From: Marinifilaceae bacterium
GTDB taxonomy: Bacteria > Bacteroidota > Bacteroidia > Bacteroidales > Marinifilaceae
Assembly (NCBI GenBank): GCA_016936255.1
Contig: JAFGYE010000026.1
Location: 1-64,000, forward strand
Length of the DNA stretch: 64,000 nucleotides
Reading direction: 5' to 3'
Shown: one piece after another, positions 45,221-53,711 of the stretch
How the letters are laid out: every line of letters starts with the position of its first letter
Numbering within the stretch: position 1 is the stretch's first letter
The notes under the pieces: model-generated
The model's input: only the letters and a program-made list of their open reading frames with translations
What the model was told of the DNA's origin: nothing
The model's database searches: none
Made by a program: the position numbers and the translations under genes

Positions 45221-45991
45221 TTATATTAATCCAAACATTTCATAGACTCCAAGAAATTTAAAAGAGGCGAAAATAATTACCAATAAAAGAATGTAACGCA
45301 CAAATTTAGCTCCTAAACTAACAGCAAAATTAGCTGCAACATAAGCTCCAATCATATTTCCTGCGGCAAGAATAAAACCAATTTTATAATCAATTTGTCC
45401 ATTCATTATAAAAACACCCAAAGCAAATGGGGTGTAAAGAAGAACAATAAATACCTTAATCGCATTTGCCTTCACGAGATCAAAACCTGCTCCCAACACC
45501 AATCCTGAAAGAAGGAAAAACCCAACACCAGCTTGTATAAATCCACCATACAATCCTATAAAAAAGAAAATTACAATTTGTATTACACTAGGCTTAGATC
45601 GAATTAAACCAGCTTGTCCTTTCACCCACGCATCTGGTTTGTAAAGCACAATAAAAAAGAGGAAAATTAGCAAACCTCCAATGGTTTTCTGCATCATATC
45701 CTCATTGATTTCAACAGCAAGACTAGCTCCAATTACCGATCCAACAATGGCTGGAAGTGCCAGCCAGATCCCTTCTTTAAAAGAAAAAACTTTTTGCTTT
45801 TTAAAACTGCTGACTCCAACAATATTCTGCATCAAAATGGCTATTCGATTGGTTCCGTTAGCAACATTTGCGGGAAGTCCCATAAACATCAGCACAGCCA
45901 AGCTAATTATTGATCCACTACCCGCAAGCGTATTTAGAAACCCACAAAAAACACCAACAATTACAATTAAAATATAATAATACCATTCCAT
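45221..45991 (-). CDS. TSUP-family (TauE/SafE) membrane permease
   Basis: This 256-aa integral membrane protein has about eight helices in two repeats, as in the TauE/SafE family of sulfite, sulfonate or organic-anion exporters. The family sequences GVFCGFLNTLAGSGSIISLAVLMFMGLPANVANGTNRIAI (first repeat) and FFIGLYGGFIQAGVGFFLLSGLV (second repeat) are clear when read in parts. The substrate is unknown. The gene is convergent with the TonB gene; a 7-bp stem (45211-45217 with 45229-45235) spans both stop codons. Confidence 0.9.
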   Translation of the reverse strand: MEWYYYILIVIVGVFCGFLNTLAGSGSIISLAVLMFMGLPANVANGTNRIAILMQNIVGVSSFKKQKVFSFKEGIWLALPAIVGSVIGASLAVEINEDMMQKTIGGLLIFLFFIVLYKPDAWVKGQAGLIRSKPSVIQIVIFFFIGLYGGFIQAGVGFFLLSGLVLGAGFDLVKANAIKVFIVLLYTPFALGVFIMNGQIDYKIGFILAAGNMIGAYVAANFAVSLGAKFVRYILLLVIIFASFKFLGVYEMFGLI

Positions 45992-46149
45992 AATTTCATC
46001 CTTTTTAAGCGCTTAAACTAAAGATAAAAATTGAAACAAAACATGTTTAAAAACAAAATGCTTCGGAGAAAATAATTTGACTAAACATATTGCTTAAACA
46101 TCACAAAATCAATAATAGTTAAGCACTTTACAGAATATCGAACAAAAAA

Positions 46150-46173
46150 AAGAGGAGAATCAAATCTCCTCTT
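46150..46173 (-). terminator. Intrinsic terminator of glyA
   Basis: AAGAGGAGA (46150-46158) and TCTCCTCTT (46165-46173) form a perfect 9-bp stem with a 6-base loop. On the minus strand a T-run (complement of the A-run at 46144-46150) follows. It lies 23 bases after the glyA stop. Confidence 0.9.
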
Positions 46174-46195
46174 CTTCTATATTTGTAAAATAATA

Positions 46196-47476
46196 CTACC
46201 AAGCAAACATTGGTCGCTCACACATCATCTCATTTACGCGCTCACGAACAGAAGCGATAACCTCTTCGCTTTCGATATTGCTAATTACCTCATCAATCAT
46301 TTGAACGATTATTGGCATATGCTCCTCCTTTAAACCACGAGTTGTAATTGCTGGAGTTCCAACACGCAAACCAGATGTTGCAAATGGGGAACGGGTATCA
46401 AATGGAACCATATTTTTATTGATGGTAATATCAGCCTGAACCAATACATTTTCCACTTTCTTACCAGAAATTTCAGGAAATTTTGAACGAAGATCAACCA
46501 ACATGGAGTGATTATCTGTTCCACCAGAAATGACTTTGTATCCTAACTTCATAAATTCAGCGGCCATTACTTTTGCATTTTTCTGCATTTGAATCGCATA
46601 CTCCTTATATGAATCAGTTAAGGCCTCTCCAAAAGCAACTGCTTTTGCAGCTATAACATGCTCAAGAGGTCCTCCTTGTTGTCCTGGAAATACAGCAAAA
46701 TTTAATACCTGAGACATCATTTTCACTTCCCCTTTTGGAGTTGTTTGTCCCCAAGGATTTTCAAAATCTTTTCCCATTAAAATCAATCCTCCACGTGGTC
46801 CACGAAGAGTTTTATGAGTTGTTGTAGTCACAATATGACAGTAAGGAATTGGATTACTTAGTAATCCTTTTGCAATTAATCCTGCAGGATGAGCGATATC
46901 CGCCATAAGCAAACATCCTACTTTATCCGCAATTTCGCGTAAACGAGGAAAATCCCAATCGCGGGAATAAGCAGATGCTCCGGCAACAATCATTTTTGGT
47001 TTATGTTCCAAAGCCAACTGCTCTAATTCATCGTAATCAACTGTTCCGGTTTCTTCTTTTACATGATATGCAATAGGATTGTACAAAGTACCAGAAAGGT
47101 TTACCGGTGATCCGTGTGATAAATGACCGCCATGTGATAAATCCAATCCTAAAAATGTGTCCCCTGGCTGCAAACAAGCATAAAATACAGCAGCATTTGC
47201 CTGTGCACCGGAGTGTGGCTGTACGTTAGCATATTCTGCTCCGAATAATTCACATGCTCTGTCAATAGCCAATTGTTCAGTTTGATCCACGATCTGACAA
47301 CCACCATAATATCTCTTTCCCGGATATCCTTCAGCATATTTATTTGTCAGGCATGAGCCCATTGCGTCCATTACTTGCTGACTCACGAAGTTCTCAGAAG
47401 CAATTAATTCAATACCATTCTTTTGACGTAGGTATTCCTGATCAATTAGGTCGAAAATTTGAATATCTCTTTCCAT
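46196..47476 (-). CDS. glyA: Serine hydroxymethyltransferase GlyA
   Basis: GlyA converts serine and tetrahydrofolate to glycine and methylene-tetrahydrofolate with pyridoxal phosphate. The 426-aa protein shows IELIASENF near the start, the active-site lysine K222 in [23 protein letters not shown] and the C-terminal [17 protein letters not shown]. All hallmark residues are present and length is normal. It is a single gene with its own terminator. The leader contains an inverted repeat (47536-47552), and a -7 candidate lies at 47634-47641. It is probably essential for one-carbon supply. Confidence 0.97.
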   Translation of the reverse strand: MERDIQIFDLIDQEYLRQKNGIELIASENFVSQQVMDAMGSCLTNKYAEGYPGKRYYGGCQIVDQTEQLAIDRACELFGAEYANVQPHSGAQANAAVFYACLQPGDTFLGLDLSHGGHLSHGSPVNLSGTLYNPIAYHVKEETGTVDYDELEQLALEHKPKMIVAGASAYSRDWDFPRLREIADKVGCLLMADIAHPAGLIAKGLLSNPIPYCHIVTTTTHKTLRGPRGGLILMGKDFENPWGQTTPKGEVKMMSQVLNFAVFPGQQGGPLEHVIAAKAVAFGEALTDSYKEYAIQMQKNAKVMAAEFMKLGYKVISGGTDNHSMLVDLRSKFPEISGKKVENVLVQADITINKNMVPFDTRSPFATSGLRVGTPAITTRGLKEEHMPIIVQMIDEVISNIESEEVIASVRERVNEMMCERPMFAW

Positions 47477-47535
47477 TGTTGTTTGTCTTTTTTCCGAAAT
47501 TATTCGAAATGAATTAATGATTTGTTAGTGTTTAG

Positions 47536-47552
47536 AAGGAATATAATTCCTT
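47536..47552 (-). repeat. Inverted repeat in the glyA leader
   Basis: AAGGAAT (47536-47542) and ATTCCTT (47546-47552) are perfect 7-bp arms around a 3-base spacer, 60 bases upstream of the glyA start codon. It could be an operator or a small leader hairpin. No T-run follows on the minus strand. Confidence 0.35.
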
Positions 47553-47633
47553 ACCGATAAAGTATTTACTCCCCCTTGAAAAGATGATGCACCACAAAAA
47601 TAATTAAATTATATATTCCTAAAAGTGCAGCTT

Positions 47634-47641
47634 CAAAATTA
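47634..47641 (-). promoter_or_regulatory. Candidate -7 element of glyA
   Basis: The minus strand reads TAATTTTG, a full TAnnTTTG match, 158 bases upstream of the glyA start. It would give a leader of about 150 bases that includes the inverted repeat at 47536-47552. Confidence 0.35.
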
Positions 47642-47909
47642 GACAAATCAGCATATTAAAAAAATTATTTCTTAGCTAATTCATTCTTAAAAGAATATTT
47701 ATAACACATATAGAAAATAGATCATTTAAAATCCCTAATCTCATCACATTCTTATCAGACTCATCAAGCTCTAAAAATCAATAATCATCTTGTAAAAATC
47801 GCATCTCACCTTTCAATAAGCACATAAAATCTAAATTCTAAATTTTCATTTCACAACTTAACACATTTATTGTAAATTTAACATTGTAAATAATCCTAAA
47901 TAAACCAGT

Positions 47910-48392
47910 ATGGAAATAGTTGACTCAAATCCAAAACAAAGACCAGGACTATTAACTACCTTATGTATTCTTACCTTTATTGGAAGTGGATTCGGTATTC
48001 TAAACAATATCTTCGGGATGATTATGTCTCCTCTCAAGAACCTTTTGGATCCAGAGCTTTTCGAAACTGCACTGGACAATGTTCATGATGATTTTGCCCG
48101 GAAATTTGTAGAACAAGCACTGGAAATAGGGCAGAAAGCTCTTCAGCATATTTTTGAAATATCTCTGACTCAATTCATATTGTATGTGGCAAGCTTAACA
48201 GGTGCTATTCTAATGTTTCAATTAAAAAAGACAGGGTTTTACATCTATTCGGCAGCTCAAGTATTGCTTCTCTTTGTAGCTCCTGTGTTTATTGGATTTA
48301 ACTTATTTGTTAATATTGGAATCTTATTTGGAAGTATATTCACCATACTATTTATTGCCCTTTATGCTATCAACCTTAATAAAATGAATTAA
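47910..48392 (+). CDS. Small membrane protein, paralogue A, unknown function
   Basis: I do not recognise a named family. The 160-aa protein starts with a polar segment and the phrase RPGLLTTLCILTFIGSGFGIL, then has a central amphipathic region (about 45-80) and three more hydrophobic helices. The short motif LKKTGFYIY separates the second and third helices. It shares the same plan and both motifs with the next gene (31 bases downstream), so the two arose by tandem duplication and probably form one operon. No enzyme motif is visible. Confidence 0.75.
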   Translation: MEIVDSNPKQRPGLLTTLCILTFIGSGFGILNNIFGMIMSPLKNLLDPELFETALDNVHDDFARKFVEQALEIGQKALQHIFEISLTQFILYVASLTGAILMFQLKKTGFYIYSAAQVLLLFVAPVFIGFNLFVNIGILFGSIFTILFIALYAINLNKMN

Positions 48393-48423
48393 TATTTATT
48401 ATCCCTAAAAAAACCAAACTATT

Positions 48424-48930
48424 ATGGAAGAAAATGTAACAACTATCGAAACTCCTAAAAAAAGACCAACTTTCTTAACCGTTCTTTGTATCCTATCATT
48501 TATTGGTAGTGGTGGCTTTGGATTACTGTATTCTGTATATCAGTATGCAACTTTCGAAAGCACCTATCCTGCTCAAATGGAAAAGTTAACTACTGCAATG
48601 GATCAATTAGAACAAGCAGGAATGGATTCAGGTTTTTTCTACAAAAGCACTGAAAATGGAATCGTAGTACTAGAAAAAATGTCTCAGAACCTAGGTTTGG
48701 TTACTGGTGTTAATTGTCTTTTTGCAATACTAAGTTTACTCGGTGTCTTCATGATGTTTAAACTAAAAAAGAATGGTTTCTACTTATATACAATTATAAA
48801 CTACTTTTGGGTATTAGTTCCATTGGTTCTAATCGATTTTGAAGCATCAATGACAAATGCCTTAATTGGAGGAGTGATAGTTACACTCTTTGTCATACTT
48901 TATGCAGTGCAGCTAAAACACATGGACTAG
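48424..48930 (+). CDS. Small membrane protein, paralogue B, unknown function
   Basis: This 168-aa protein is a diverged tandem copy of the previous one. It shows RPTFLTVLCILSFIGSGGFGLL near the N-terminus and LKKNGFYLY between helices two and three, with four hydrophobic segments overall. The central soluble part differs between the copies, including its Met/Gln-rich stretch (about 50-75), so the two may have distinct partners or form a hetero-oligomer (inference). A terminator follows 24 bases after the stop and closes the pair. Confidence 0.75.
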   Translation: MEENVTTIETPKKRPTFLTVLCILSFIGSGGFGLLYSVYQYATFESTYPAQMEKLTTAMDQLEQAGMDSGFFYKSTENGIVVLEKMSQNLGLVTGVNCLFAILSLLGVFMMFKLKKNGFYLYTIINYFWVLVPLVLIDFEASMTNALIGGVIVTLFVILYAVQLKHMD

Positions 48931-48954
48931 CAAAACTACCAATGTATTAGATAC

Positions 48955-48981
48955 AAGCCACTCATTCCGGGTGGCTTTTTT
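48955..48981 (+). terminator. Terminator of the small membrane protein pair
   Basis: AAGCCAC (48955-48961) pairs with GTGGCTT (48971-48977) around a short loop, and T residues run from 48976 to 48981. It lies 24 bases after the second paralogue. Confidence 0.85.
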
Positions 48982-49007
48982 AATACTTTTTAAAATAATT
49001 TAACTCG

Positions 49008-49038
49008 GAACAAAATCACCCTTTTTGTAAATTTGTTC
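49008..49038 (+). promoter_or_regulatory. Promoter with flanking inverted repeat before the FF-repeat gene
   Basis: TAAATTTG at 49028-49035 matches the -7 consensus and would start transcription about 25 bases before the gene. GAACAAA (49008-49014) and TTTGTTC (49032-49038) form an inverted repeat whose right arm overlaps the -7 box, a placement that suits repression. Confidence 0.4.
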
Positions 49039-49066
49039 TGATATTAAAAACAAAAAATTGATTGAA

Positions 49067-49657
49067 ATGAGAACTAAATCTGTTTTTTTTGTTTTAATCT
49101 TATTGTTTTCCCTTAGCGGATTCTCTCAAAATAAGATCAACAAAACAAAGCCAAACGAGGACATTAAAGTCAATAAGGAATTTGATAAAGATGGAAATCT
49201 GATTCGATATGATTCCACCTATCTTTACACTTGGTCATCGGATAGTTGCCATCACTTTACTCCCGACTCTGCCTTTTTAAATTTTTCGGATATTCATGAA
49301 ATGAGAAAAAATATGCAGGAACAATTGGAGCAATTATTTAATCAGGACAGTTCCGGGCACAAACAATTTCAACACCCATTCTTCAACGAAGATTTCTTTA
49401 ATGATGATTTTTTCAATCCTCAATTCTTCCATAATGATTTCTTCTCCCAAGATTCCAGTTACAATGATCTTCTTCAAAAAATGGAAAAAATGATGGAAGA
49501 ACGCATGAATTTCTCGAAAGGATACAATGAAAAGATGCATCGAAATCTGGATTCATTGCACAATGATTTTATGAAAAAACAAAAGAGATATTTTCAACAA
49601 AGAGATTCCATATATCGGAAGCATAATAAGGATAAAGGCAAATCTATCGAATTGTAA
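49067..49657 (+). CDS. Secreted protein with five tandem FF-pentapeptide repeats
   Basis: I do not recognise this 196-aa protein. It has a signal peptide (residues 1-20, ending at GFSQ). I start at ATG 49067, not the in-frame TTG three codons upstream. Residues 105-129 are five tandem pentapeptides of the form FF[NHS]xx (FFNED, FFNDD, FFNPQ, FFHND, FFSQD). The C-terminal third is a charged Met/Lys/Glu-rich helix (about 135-190). The repeat, with paired aromatic and acidic residues, could bind a surface or metal, or self-associate; this is speculation. It follows a terminator, so it is transcribed alone, and is convergent with the ClC cluster. Confidence 0.75.
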   Translation: MRTKSVFFVLILLFSLSGFSQNKINKTKPNEDIKVNKEFDKDGNLIRYDSTYLYTWSSDSCHHFTPDSAFLNFSDIHEMRKNMQEQLEQLFNQDSSGHKQFQHPFFNEDFFNDDFFNPQFFHNDFFSQDSSYNDLLQKMEKMMEERMNFSKGYNEKMHRNLDSLHNDFMKKQKRYFQQRDSIYRKHNKDKGKSIEL

Positions 49658-49691
49658 ACTCTACTGCGGGAACGGTTCTTTTAAAAAACTA

Positions 49692-51467
49692 CTAATCGGC
49701 AGTTATATTTAGCAAATGCTGCCGATAAGCAGAAAATAATTTGGATTTCGAAACAAATCCAACGTATTTGCCATGATCCAAAACGGGCAAATTCCAAGCG
49801 CCTGTTTCCTTAAATTTGTCCAATACTTTTTCCATTGAATCGGCAAAAGAAATTGATGCGGGTGGCATAATCATCAAATTACAAATTGGTGTAGAATACA
49901 ATTCATCATTAAACATGATTTCACGTACCTCATCGAGCAAAATGATCCCAATTAAATAACCTTCTTCGGTAAGCACTGGAAATATATTCCTCTTCGATTT
50001 GGATATCACTTTCACCAGATCACCTAAATTCCCATCTTCCGAAATGCTTATTAAATCAGTTTCTATCACCTTTGAAAGCTGCATAAAACGTAAAACAGCC
50101 AGATCCTTATTATGAGTTATCAACTCGCCCCTTTTGGCCAATTGAGCTGTAACAATAGATTCTTTTTGCAAACTTTTTACTGTAATAAAAGAAATCGTAG
50201 TTGACAACATCAACGGAACAATTAACTCGTATCCGCTGGTAATTTCAGCTATCAAAAAGATTCCGGTTAATGGCGCATGCAAAACGCCGCCAAGAACACT
50301 GGCCATGCCAACCAATGTGAAATTACTCTCTGAGAGTGGCTCCCCCAACTCGAAATGATTGTATACAAATACAAACAAAAAGCCCAGCATCGCTCCTGTA
50401 AACACCGAAGGAGCAAAAATACCTCCTATTCCACCCGCACCTAAAGTAATTGAGGCTGCAATCACTTTTAAAAAAACCAATGCTCCAATAAAAATGACTA
50501 CCATATACCAAACATCAGTATAATTTTCAAACAAACTCGAACGAAAAACCTCAGCAAGATTCCCACCCACCAATGCTTTTACTGTGTTATAGCCTTCTCC
50601 ATATAAAGCGGGAAAATAAAATATGAGTATTCCTAAAGAAAGTCCACCAATCAGCATTCTGTTTCTCAGAAATTTAAAATGTTCAAATCGGTTTTCAATC
50701 CAAAGAAATGTTTTGGTGAAATAAACAGAAACAAGTCCTGAGAGAATACCCAGTAAAATAAAAAAGGGAATATCCCGTATCACAAAAGGATGAATGATAG
50801 CAAACTCAATCAATATATCCTCATCCAAAAAAAGCTTTGTTGTTATTGCCCCGCTAACCGAGGCCATTAGTAAGGGAATTAATGAAAATCGCGACAAATC
50901 GATTAACAATACCTCCAAAGCAAATACAATAGCTGCGATCGGAGTATTAAAAATAGCTGCAATTGCTCCCGATGCACCACAAGCCAACATCAAGGTAATT
51001 TCTTTGTAGTTTAAATGAAAATTACGCCCCATATTCGATCCGATAGCCGCTCCTGAAGAAATGATTGGAGACTCCAGACCGATACTACCTCCAAATCCTG
51101 CAGTGATAATGGCTCCTATAACGGATGAATAGGTTTTGTGTAATTTCACAATACTATTCCGTTTTGATATTGCATGCAATAGTGATGTAAGGTTGTGTTT
51201 TGCAAGATCGCGAATAATATATTTTCTAAATACCAAAGTAAGGCCAACACCGATCATCGGGTACAGAAAAAACAAATAATTCTGATAACTCCAATTGATT
51301 CCTTCCAACAAAAACTCACGTCCGCGATATACTGCTGTTTTCAATACAAGCGCAGTCATTCCGGAAGCAATACCGATAAGTACGCTCAGAATTAAAATAA
51401 AACTTTGATTATTAATGTGACGCATTCTCCATATTAGAAATCGACGCCACCGCGTGTTTCCGATCAT
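49692..51467 (-). CDS. ClC-family chloride channel/transporter with CBS pair, copy 1
   Basis: This 591-aa protein has the ClC membrane domain (about residues 15-420) and two CBS domains at the C-terminus. The gating glutamate is kept in GGSIGLESP, and the GxFxP motif reads GGIGGIFAPS. This copy is the most diverged of three. The N-terminal GSGIP-like chloride motif is degenerate (HNLTSLLHAI). The central tyrosine position of helix R is Val (SIVTAQLAKRGE). The internal proton glutamate position is Val in FALEVLL, as in channel-type ClCs. It is last of the three tandem copies, behind a terminator at 51538-51563. Confidence 0.92.
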   Translation of the reverse strand: MIGNTRWRRFLIWRMRHINNQSFILILSVLIGIASGMTALVLKTAVYRGREFLLEGINWSYQNYLFFLYPMIGVGLTLVFRKYIIRDLAKHNLTSLLHAISKRNSIVKLHKTYSSVIGAIITAGFGGSIGLESPIISSGAAIGSNMGRNFHLNYKEITLMLACGASGAIAAIFNTPIAAIVFALEVLLIDLSRFSLIPLLMASVSGAITTKLFLDEDILIEFAIIHPFVIRDIPFFILLGILSGLVSVYFTKTFLWIENRFEHFKFLRNRMLIGGLSLGILIFYFPALYGEGYNTVKALVGGNLAEVFRSSLFENYTDVWYMVVIFIGALVFLKVIAASITLGAGGIGGIFAPSVFTGAMLGFLFVFVYNHFELGEPLSESNFTLVGMASVLGGVLHAPLTGIFLIAEITSGYELIVPLMLSTTISFITVKSLQKESIVTAQLAKRGELITHNKDLAVLRFMQLSKVIETDLISISEDGNLGDLVKVISKSKRNIFPVLTEEGYLIGIILLDEVREIMFNDELYSTPICNLMIMPPASISFADSMEKVLDKFKETGAWNLPVLDHGKYVGFVSKSKLFSAYRQHLLNITAD

Positions 51468-51524
51468 GAAATTTAATAGGCTAAGTCCTAATTTAATAAA
51501 TAGAATTCTAATATCAGTAATTTA

Positions 51525-51563
51525 CAAAAAAAGAAAAGTCCATTTTGCAATTGCAAAATGGAC
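51525..51563 (-). terminator. Terminator with a 26-bp perfect palindrome, behind ClC copy 2
   Basis: Bases 51538-51563 are a perfect palindrome: GTCCATTTTGCAA followed by its exact complement with no loop bases left over. On the minus strand a T-rich tract follows (complement of 51525-51537). It begins 31 bases after the copy 2 stop and sits before copy 1, so copy 1 should need its own promoter or read-through. Confidence 0.85.
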
Positions 51564-51594
51564 CTTAACGAATATAATAACTAATTCTAACTAT

Positions 51595-53370
51595 CTATTC
51601 ATCCGAAAAATGAACCAAAACTCTTCTGTAGACATTGAATATTTTCGCTTTTGAGACAAAACCCAAATATTTTTCATCCTGCACAACCGGAAGGTTCCAG
51701 GCTCCTGTTTCTTCAAATTTTCGCATCACCTTATCCATAGGCGCATCAACATCCAAAATTGCTGGTGGCATAATCATTAAACTCCACACGTATGTATCAT
51801 CATACATCTCAGGATTAAACATGATGTCTCTGATATCATCCAACAGTACAATTCCCAACAATTTTTCATCCTCATCAACTACAGGGAAAATATTTCGTTG
51901 TGAATGCGAAATAATCTTCACTAATTCTCCTAAAGTTGCATTCGGGTTCACTCGTTTCAAATCCGTTTCGATCACCTTACCCATTTTCATAAGTGTAAGA
52001 ACCGCTTTGTCCTTATTATGAGTAATCAGCTCGCCGCGTTTTGCCAATCGTTTGGTGTAAATTGAATGTGGCTCAAAATACATGATTGTAAGATAGGCTA
52101 TGGTTGCTGTAATCATGATTGGTACAAACAATGCGTAGCCACCGGTGATTTCAACAATAAGAAATATTGCAGTAAGAGGCGCGTGCATAACACCTGCCAT
52201 CATCCCTGCCATCCCGATAAGGGTAAAATTGCTTTCGGAAAGCTTAATAAAATTAAATCCGTTAATTACCCGGGCCACAAAAAATCCGGCAACAGCTCCC
52301 AAAAATAAAGAAGGAGCAAAAATACCTCCAACCCCACCACTACCTGTAGTAACTGTTGAGGCAATCACCTTAAAACCAATAACCAGCACCACATATCCTA
52401 ACAACAGCCAATAATTGTCTTTCAGAAAATAGAATATACTATTATTTACTAAATCAGTATGATTGCCATTCAGCAACGATTGAATGGTGTTATAACCTTC
52501 TCCATAAAGCGGAGGAAACAAGAAAATCATTATCCCCAGCAAAATACCTCCAACAATCATTTTTCGATAACAGTTGGTAATCTTCCCGAATATTGATTCC
52601 AGATACATTGAAAAGCGGGTGAAATAAAGAGAAACCAAACCTGCGAAAATACCTAAAATGATATAGTAAGGGATATTATTGATTACAAAAGGAGTTGTTA
52701 CATCATATGTAAGTAAAACACCTTTTCCCATAAAAAAGTAGGAAACACTAGCTCCGGTAATCGATGAAATTAAAAGTGGAATTAAAGATGCCATGGTTAA
52801 ATCGAGCATGAGTACTTCCAAAGTGAAAATCATTCCCGCCATAGGGGCTTTAAAGATTCCACCGATTGCTCCTGCTGCTCCGCAGCCAACCATCAGTGTA
52901 ACAATCTTGTAGTTCATATGAAAAAGACGAGCCAGATTCGAACCAATAGATGCCCCTGTAAGCACTACGGGCGCCTCAGCTCCAACCGATCCTCCAAAAC
53001 CAATTGTTAAAGTACTGGCGATAATTGAAGAATAGTTGTTATGAGGTTTTATTTGAGAATTCTTCTTTGATATCGCATACAAAATACGCGATACACCATG
53101 TCCGATGTTATCCTTCACAAAAAATTTCACAAACAAAACAGCAAGGAAGATACCTATTGCAGGATAAGCCAGATACAACAAGTTGGCAGAATCAACATGC
53201 AATCGATGCGTTAAAAAATGATGTGTAAAATGAATTGCGTTCTTCAAAAGAAGCGCAGCCAAACCACTTACCAGGCCCACTAAAAAACTTAAAAGTAGAA
53301 CGAACTGTCGTTCCTTGATGTTCTTCACTCTCCAAATTAAAAACCTGGAAAGCAAGCTTTTATTCTTCAT
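51595..53370 (-). CDS. ClC-family chloride channel/transporter with CBS pair, copy 2
   Basis: Also 591 aa, with the ClC domain and C-terminal CBS pair. The gating glutamate is in GGSVGAEAP, the chloride loop reads GHGVSRILYAI, the GxFxP motif is GGVGGIFAPS and the helix R tyrosine is present (SIYTKRLAKRG). The internal proton glutamate position is Val (TLEVLML), a channel-like feature, though some bacterial exchangers also lack it. CBS domains usually sense adenine nucleotides. The gene has a terminator behind it and a -7 candidate at 53560-53567, so it is likely its own transcription unit within the cluster. Confidence 0.93.
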   Translation of the reverse strand: MKNKSLLSRFLIWRVKNIKERQFVLLLSFLVGLVSGLAALLLKNAIHFTHHFLTHRLHVDSANLLYLAYPAIGIFLAVLFVKFFVKDNIGHGVSRILYAISKKNSQIKPHNNYSSIIASTLTIGFGGSVGAEAPVVLTGASIGSNLARLFHMNYKIVTLMVGCGAAGAIGGIFKAPMAGMIFTLEVLMLDLTMASLIPLLISSITGASVSYFFMGKGVLLTYDVTTPFVINNIPYYIILGIFAGLVSLYFTRFSMYLESIFGKITNCYRKMIVGGILLGIMIFLFPPLYGEGYNTIQSLLNGNHTDLVNNSIFYFLKDNYWLLLGYVVLVIGFKVIASTVTTGSGGVGGIFAPSLFLGAVAGFFVARVINGFNFIKLSESNFTLIGMAGMMAGVMHAPLTAIFLIVEITGGYALFVPIMITATIAYLTIMYFEPHSIYTKRLAKRGELITHNKDKAVLTLMKMGKVIETDLKRVNPNATLGELVKIISHSQRNIFPVVDEDEKLLGIVLLDDIRDIMFNPEMYDDTYVWSLMIMPPAILDVDAPMDKVMRKFEETGAWNLPVVQDEKYLGFVSKAKIFNVYRRVLVHFSDE

Positions 53371-53559
53371 TTCTAAAAAAATTCAACGTTTATGTCTAAC
53401 GACATTATTAATACGTATAGATCGGATGGCTGAAGAAGTCAGGCGACCCTATAGAGAATTACATAAAAAAATCCAGCGATTCCATTAATCTTATGTATCC
53501 CATTGATTATCTGAGCCAATCAGGCAATACATTTACATAACAGCTCTTCAAACGGAGTG

Positions 53560-53567
53560 CAAAAGTA
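53560..53567 (-). promoter_or_regulatory. Candidate -7 element of ClC copy 2
   Basis: The minus strand reads TACTTTTG, a full TAnnTTTG match, about 190 bases upstream of the copy 2 start. No -33 box is clear, and the leader would be long (about 180 bases). Confidence 0.3.
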
Positions 53568-53658
53568 ACAGATATTTAATAAGGAGAAAACCTTTTGACA
53601 GAAAATTTTATAAACTTTCCTCATGATGGCCTAAATTTCTGATAATCAACACAAACTA

Positions 53659-53672
53659 AACAAACGTTTGTT
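53659..53672. repeat. 14-bp perfect palindrome downstream of ClC copy 3
   Basis: AACAAACGTTTGTT reads the same on both strands. It lies about 90 bases upstream of the copy 2 -7 candidate and could be a regulator binding site. No T-run follows it, so it is unlikely to be a terminator. Confidence 0.4.
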
Positions 53673-53711
53673 GTGACAAAGCATCAGAAAGAATCTTAAA
53701 TTTCGATTTTA

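Larger units (their letters stand above)
47477..47909. other. Divergent intergenic region between glyA and a membrane protein gene
   Basis: This 433-base AT-rich stretch has no convincing coding region. It contains the glyA leader with an AAGGAAT/ATTCCTT dyad (47536-47552) and a -7 candidate for glyA. I looked for the conserved core of a glycine riboswitch and did not see one. Confidence 0.5.
53371..53711. other. Intergenic region between ClC copies 2 and 3
   Basis: This 341-base region has no convincing coding region. It contains a -7 candidate for copy 2 (53560-53567, minus strand TACTTTTG) and a 14-bp perfect palindrome (AACAAACGTTTGTT, 53659-53672) about 40 bases after the copy 3 stop. 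No clear terminator for copy 3 is seen. Confidence 0.5.

Noticed and set aside
47477-47627. Possible glycine riboswitch ahead of glyA
   Set aside because: I looked for the paired conserved core and did not find it; only a short 7-bp dyad is present.
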